From Chondrus crispus (Eukaryota > Rhodophyta > Florideophyceae > Gigartinales > Gigartinaceae): a stretch of DNA of 24,877 bases. The DNA is taken from assembly GCF_000350225.1 (NCBI RefSeq), contig NW_005179051.1, forward strand, positions 6,830-31,706. Direction: 5' to 3'. The notes below the pieces were generated by a model. It saw only the letters and a program-made list of their open reading frames with translations. It was not told the origin of the DNA and made no database searches. Shown here in pieces: positions 20,572-24,877 of the stretch. A program made the position numbers and the translations under genes. Within the stretch, counting starts at the first letter, position 1. Every line of letters begins with the position of its first letter.

Positions 20572-21918
20572 GGTCTATGTTGCATAATGTTTGCGACGGG
20601 CATGGACATGGCGTTTAGCCCGGGCAGCGGAGCGGCACAGGAGCCGGCACAGGAGCGGCACCAGAGCGGGGCAGGGGCGAGGAAGGGGCGAGTCAGGGGC
20701 GGGGCAGGAGCGGGAAAGGAGTCCCCCATTCTCTACATAAAGAATCGCAAATTGTCAGCAGAAGTGTAGCCGTTTTGTAGTCAGCATTGTTTCGCAAAGA
20801 GTACAATCAGTGCATTTATTCGTTCTGTCTCTTGCTACAGACAGATGAAAGGTGACCCGTTTTCTCCTCCTTCACATGCATTCCACGTAGTGCAGTACGC
20901 TAGTGTCGGTAGCAACGGAACGGGAGGGCGAGCAGGGCGAGCCCAGGGGTGCCCATACAATGCGGTCGGGTTGGAAACGGTTGTAGATGGTGTGTAGCGA
21001 GTGGAATAAATGTCAGCTTCGCACGGTACAAGCAATTTTCTCGCAATCAGCTTTGACCTGGTATTCCTCTTGCCGATTGTGCCAACCGGGCGCAGGCACC
21101 CAAGCCGTCGCTCAACCAAGTCATCCTCAAAAATGCCGCTGAGTTCAGAATTCAAAGCCTTGTTGACGGGTCTTGACACCATTACGCGCTGTTTGGGGAG
21201 AACGGAAAGGGCTACAGCCATCACGTCCTCAGAAAAGGCTGAGCGGGTGGGTGACTTGGACATGCGGAGACGCGCGACAACGTTGTCATACCGTACGGTA
21301 TGCTCGGTAGGGGACAGGACCGACAGCGAGAACGAGTAGGCTAGGCCTGCCGAGGGGTGGATGTGGCGGTCACCGAGCACACGAACGCCCTCAGAGCGCA
21401 AAGCGATGCGGATGGAGCGACGCAGCGCAGCGAGAAAGGCCTCGGTCGGAGCGGGGGGAGAAGAGGGGTGCCATATGCCGGTGTCGGCGATGGCAAAAAC
21501 CGGAGTGAGAAGATCCTTAGAGCGGGGGAGAAGCGTGGCACGAGCGAATACCCAGAGAGTTGCTTGGACAGAGGCGGTGGGGGAGGGGGAGCGGTGGTGT
21601 TTGGCGGAGGGGGCCGTATATTTTGGGGGCGGGGTGGGAACAAGTAGGGCTGCAAGAGTGCCTGGAAGGGAGTCCTCCTATGTCCCGGCGCGCACCTTCT
21701 TCGCTGCCGTCGTACTTCTCCCGCCCGCAAGGCAGGCGCACGCGCTGCACAAGCCAGCGCCCGAGCTCTACGAGTATGAGGCGGCGCTCCCGATATCGGC
21801 GCAGTGTTCATGAGTTCTTAAAGCAAGCGTCACAGAATTTACAAATCCCACCACCACCCCTCACCTCCATTCCGAGAAGGTGAGGCAACTTGAGACACGG
21901 AGCTTTCTAGCAAACCAA

Positions 21919-23218
21919 TTATGCTGCAGTATAAGCAGGCCGGACCAGACCTTTGTCTTTCACAATGGCTTTCAAAACTTCCCTTCTTCGAGATCGAATA
22001 GAACTACGAGTGTTACGAGCAACGGCCTGATTCGTGTCCCTCATTCTTTCGAGCGCTGCGCGATGGTCGGCTCGCATTTCTTCGACAAATCGACCTTGGT
22101 CGATCTCCACCTCTGTACGTTCTTGAGGCGAGAGCGTCTCATTGAGTACATCCCACCCCCTCCTTCCCCGCACGCTATCCTCCTCAATACAGTAGTTGTG
22201 CAATTTCATTGCTACCGACATGATCGCCGTACAATGCTCTAACGCAAAATCAAGGCGATCCCTGAGTATACGCCACCTCGCGACTAGAATCCCAAAAGCC
22301 TGCTCGATATGTATTCCCAAAGATGAAAAATAAAAGTTGAAGTTGTCTTGTTCTTCTGTTAGTGTAGACGAGGGGAATGGAACTATAATGTACTCTAAAA
22401 CGGGGTGTGCCTCGTCACCCACAACCCAAAAAATACTCACCAAGCAGGCCATCCTCTACCTCCATCATAAATCCAGAAACAGCATTCGCGAGCGCGTCAT
22501 GAGTGGCACCACCACACCTTCCAGAAGCATAGAGAAATACGTAGTTAGAGTCACAGAGAGCTTGCACCGGAATTGCATAATAGCCCTTACGGCAAAAGAA
22601 AGATGCAGGGTTACTCTCCCTCGGTGGTTGCCGCATCTTGATGCATATCCCATCCAAGGCCCCGACACAGACATCTAAAGGGTTTACTTGAGCTCGTGAG
22701 GGCTTAAATCCCCTCGCAACGGTCTCTAATTCCTGTTTCGATCGTGAAAGCTTGGGGAATTGAAGTACTTTGTCCAGTACTCCAACTGTATCATGTAAAA
22801 CGTTGTAAACAGTCCCACACGCGATTCCATATATTAACGCGACATCTAGAACTTCAGCACCTGCCAGTATTCGCAATGCCATAGCCAATCGAACGTCCGT
22901 GGGAAGCGTTGCGCTTCGATAATCCGTTTCTGCCTGCTGCTGCCTTCTCATATGCGGAGAAAGCTTCATAACGAGCTTGAGAAATGCTGCACGAGTCATA
23001 CGGAACAATGGTTTGAAAGCCTGATTTCCCAGTTGGCGGGAGATGTGTCTGAACTGCGCTGAAAACTTGTCTTCAAAAGCTCCTTCGTGTCCCTTTACGA
23101 CAGCTTTACGGCGTCGTCGTCGGCGTCGGATAGGGCGGAGGCGTTTTCGGAGATGGTGTTGCGCAATCGCAGCGGTAGTGATCGCTGCAGCCCTGGCGAG
23201 AACATGAAATGGGGGCAT
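21919..23218 (-). CDS. PIF/Harbinger transposase (DDE_Tnp_4), frame-shifted
   Basis: The enzyme would excise and reinsert the element by cutting at its terminal repeats. The frame starts at an ATG (23218-23216) and begins with a very basic region (RRRRRRR near residues 31-37). A helix-turn-helix follows (about 106-142, ending YGIACGTVYNVLHD). The first catalytic Asp lies in VGALDGICIKM (residue 189). Next come FFCRKGYYAIPVQALCD and GGATHDALAN, typical of the family. The second Asp lies in VGDEAHPVLEY (codon 22416-22414) and the Glu in HIEQAFGILVARWRIL (codon 22305-22303). The first frame stops at 22415, and a one-base skip in the T6G3 run (22425-22433) joins it to the frame that ends at 21919. 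The total is about 432 residues, normal for the family. The break falls between two universally linked catalytic residues, so it is decay or a sequence error and not a domain boundary. All three catalytic residues survive. Confidence 0.93.
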
Positions 23219-23460
23219 AAGAGATGATAGTTAGATGGGATTTAGGACACGGGATGCCATGGAGAGCTACGATGGATGGTCTGCATGCAGGGATGGTCTT
23301 GGGCCTGCCATGAACGACGGCGATCGGCACATAATAGCTCCCCACGATAGGCGATCCGTCAATAGGGCACACGGCGCTTGGCTTGGCCCGACACGGCGCG
23401 CGGATTTAGGCATTAATTTTTTCAGACGTTAAGTTTTAGTAAAAGGAGGGCACGCTCACG
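23219..23460. other. Right subterminal region of the transposon
   Basis: This 240-bp stretch between the transposase start and the right terminal repeat should contain the transposase promoter. It ends in an AT-rich patch (about 23408-23440) followed by the CACG-rich terminal repeat. I see no separate gene. Confidence 0.5.
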
Positions 23461-23495
23461 CACGCACGCCCACGCGCAAAGGTTAAGAAAGGCCC
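23461..23495 (-). repeat. Right terminal inverted repeat
   Basis: Read inward from 23495 it begins GGGCCTTTCTTAACC, identical to the left end for 15 bp, then follows a similar GCGTGGGCGTG-rich course with a few substitutions. The same CACGC-rich texture continues inward to about 23450. Confidence 0.88.
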
Positions 23496-23498
23496 TCA
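23496..23498. repeat. Right target-site duplication TCA
   Basis: TCA follows the right terminal repeat directly and repeats the three bases before the left one. The empty site would read ...GAACA-TCA-TATCGG... Confidence 0.75.
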
Positions 23499-24669
23499 TA
23501 TCGGTGGCGGCGACACTGCTGGTCTTTTACACACGTGGACAGCGCGCACACGTTCTCGGCATCAGACCTCGGACGGAATGTCCGGAGACGTATTACAGTG
23601 GAGTGTATTACAGTACACTATACCTCTCATGTACACGTGTGAACACGTGGGGTATACAGTGCACGAAATTGTACTGTAAGTACTGTACAGTCATCGACAA
23701 AAAGTGACGACGCGCTTTTCGTGCAGCACGTGCCGAACTGCCGAACTGGCACGTCGCTGTACAGAATCTGTACAACCCTTACAGAAATGTATACACGTGT
23801 GCAGACGTGTTGTGTTCATCTACCATCACGGCCTCCGCTTCTCCTCTTCATCCCGTTCCTCCCCCTGCACGTGCCCTTCTGTACATGGCCTCCGCCCATG
23901 CCTCGTCTCCCCGAGGTGCATGGGCGCGGCGTCCGCCTCGACCCCCTCTGCTCCGTTCACCAGGCGGGCAATGAGTGCCCCTCGCCCAGCGACGCCACTC
24001 TCTTTGCTCACATGCCCAAACCCCCTCCGTTGCCTGCGCGACGTTTCACTTCTCTAATGGGCCCCTTCTGCCAGCGCCCCACGCACGTGCACCATCGCTT
24101 CGTCGTACCGTCCTCCATCTCTGCGTATCGCACGCTCCAAACAGCTTGACAACACGCACGGCATCCCTCCATCACGGCTGCGAGGGTTGCTCGCTGCCTC
24201 GCCATCATCGCGCTTTCCTCCATCGCCCGCGGCAGGCGAGCTGTGGCTCGACACGGCTCCTCGACCTAAGCCGTGTGCTCCTCAACAAAATGCATCCTTG
24301 TCGGAATTTGTACAGCAGTGTTCCGGAAGTGAGGAGAGTATTATTGGCGGGTACAGCACTGTACAGTTGTACTGTACACAAGATGCGACTAACCGTCTAA
24401 AGTTTGGAGAGGCATTGTGTGGACTCCAAAGACTCCAAACTGCCTCTTGCCAGTCAACGTCAATTGCGCAGACATCAGGACAAGTTGATACTTGTCCCTG
24501 CGGCAATTTCCATGCCGTTATGTCGTCTGTTTTGCTGACCCAACCGCGGCAGACTGTAGGCGATGGTCTTTGGCCGGTTTTCCGACACACGTCGCGATCT
24601 CCGAAAAAGAGCAACTGCAACGTCGTCAAGGCAGAAAAACAAACAAACAGACATGGTGCCAACTACTAG
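23499..24669. other. Host flank: ACAGTAC-rich segment and GC-rich patch
   Basis: Positions 23590-23700 are dense in ACAGTAC/GTACTGT words and small inverted repeats, for example AGTGTA-TTACAG-TACACT. Another cluster at 24350-24378 includes an 8-bp-arm hairpin TGTACAGT-TGT-ACTGTACA (24360-24378). Between them, 23820-24260 is GC-rich and pyrimidine-skewed on the plus strand, with overlapping open frames on both strands and no recognisable domain. It could be an untranslated region or a low-complexity exon. Confidence 0.5.
24360..24378. repeat. 8-bp-arm hairpin of the ACAGTAC family
   Basis: TGTACAGT and ACTGTACA are exact complements around a TGT centre. This is the clearest perfect small hairpin made from the recurrent word. 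Confidence 0.75.
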
Positions 24670-24877
24670 AACACACAGGGATTGGCCTCTAGCGACGACG
24701 ACCATGTTGACTCTCGTGACCTCGCTGGTCGTAAAATCAACTTCGCAGTTACGGATGTCGACAGGATGTACTTCTTGGACAGTTCCAACATAATCATGAC
24801 TACTAAATTGGCATTTGTGGTGAGTCCGCCACACAGAAGTGAAGAAGAAACACAAAGCCGTCAAAACTTCAATTATG
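24670..24877 (+). CDS. Possible partial exon running off the right edge
   Basis: After a TAG at 24667-24669 this frame stays open to the end of the window (69 codons). Its translation looks coding-like, with ASSDDDHVDSRDLAGRK, then INFAVTDVDRMYFLDSS and TTKLAFVVSPPHRSEE. An acceptor-like CCTCTAG precedes GACGACGAC, and a donor-like GTGAGT follows GCATTTGTG near the end. The only early Met is at 24766. I recognise no domain, and a minus-strand frame (24475-24864) also spans the region, so this is tentative. Confidence 0.25.

Larger units (their letters stand above)
19662..21918. other. GC-rich interior of the transposon, no recognised gene
   Basis: This 2.2-kb part contains a G-rich tract near 19860-19885, a 13-bp minisatellite, a tandem duplication of about 100-120 bp (20352-20571), and a GGCAGGAGC-like degenerate repeat (about 20625-20720). 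Minus-strand open frames at 20835-21401 (188 codons) and 21341-21811 (156 codons) overlap each other and plus-strand frames. The former has fairly balanced amino-acid use and might be an upstream exon of the multi-exon gene or a separate gene, but no domain or good splice link is visible. Confidence 0.5.
15562..23495. mobile_element. Complete 7.93-kb PIF/Harbinger-type DNA transposon
   Basis: The ends are inverted repeats starting GGGCCTTTCTTAACC: 15 bp identical, then about 20 bp with few mismatches (15562-15596 against the complement of 23461-23495). They are flanked by a TCA duplication. The GGGCC start resembles Tourist/PIF termini. Inside lie a DDE_Tnp_4 transposase (minus, right end), a plus-strand second protein near the left end, and a multi-exon minus-strand gene between them. 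Two protein genes are usual for Harbinger elements, so this one has at least one extra gene and is long. Both recognisable element proteins contain a single-base frame disruption in a homopolymer, so this copy may be inactive. Near-identical ends and an intact duplication suggest insertion was not ancient. Confidence 0.9.

Noticed and set aside
22425..22452. Spliceosomal intron at the transposase frame break
   Set aside because: Any GT-AG pair here would be only about 20-30 bp and would remove conserved residues; a one-base shift explains the join.

Overview
The window looks like nuclear DNA from a photosynthetic eukaryote, most likely an alga; a red alga is my best guess. The reasons are a Ycf49/DUF3593-type protein of cyanobacterial ancestry carrying an N-terminal targeting-like extension, a few short GT-AG introns of about 60-90 bp, very long gene-poor stretches, and a PIF/Harbinger-class DNA transposon. 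The lineage call is an inference and no marker gene settles it.

Layout. Positions 1-11751 hold no gene I can support. They contain AT-rich DNA, a perfect 26-bp-arm hairpin (4822-4877), a 12-bp tandem repeat (7719-7778) and many copies of a short ACAGTAC/GTACTGT word, often in small inverted repeats. Two host genes follow, both on the minus strand. One encodes a DUF3593 + DUF2499 (Ycf49-like) membrane protein, probably plastid-targeted (11752-13245). The other encodes a HAD-IIA family protein split by one 91-bp intron (14113-15418). A cluster of six CGTGA/TCACG words lies just upstream of the HAD gene.

From 15562 to 23495 there is a complete 7.93-kb transposon. Its ends are terminal inverted repeats beginning GGGCCTTTCTTAACC, with a 3-bp TCA target duplication on each side. 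It carries (a) a DDE_Tnp_4 (PIF/Harbinger) transposase on the minus strand with a full D-D-E set but a +1 frameshift; (b) a plus-strand second protein, probably the DNA-binding partner such elements carry, with a -1-type frameshift in an A run; (c) a minus-strand gene of four recognisable exons, convergent with (b), of unknown function; and (d) a 2.2-kb GC-rich, minisatellite-bearing stretch between (c) and the transposase. The element sits about 145 bp upstream of the longest HAD reading frame, so it probably separates that gene from any distal promoter.

Positions 23496-24877 are host DNA rich in the ACAGTAC word, with a GC-rich patch and one possible partial exon running off the right edge. 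No rRNA, tRNA or CRISPR array was seen.
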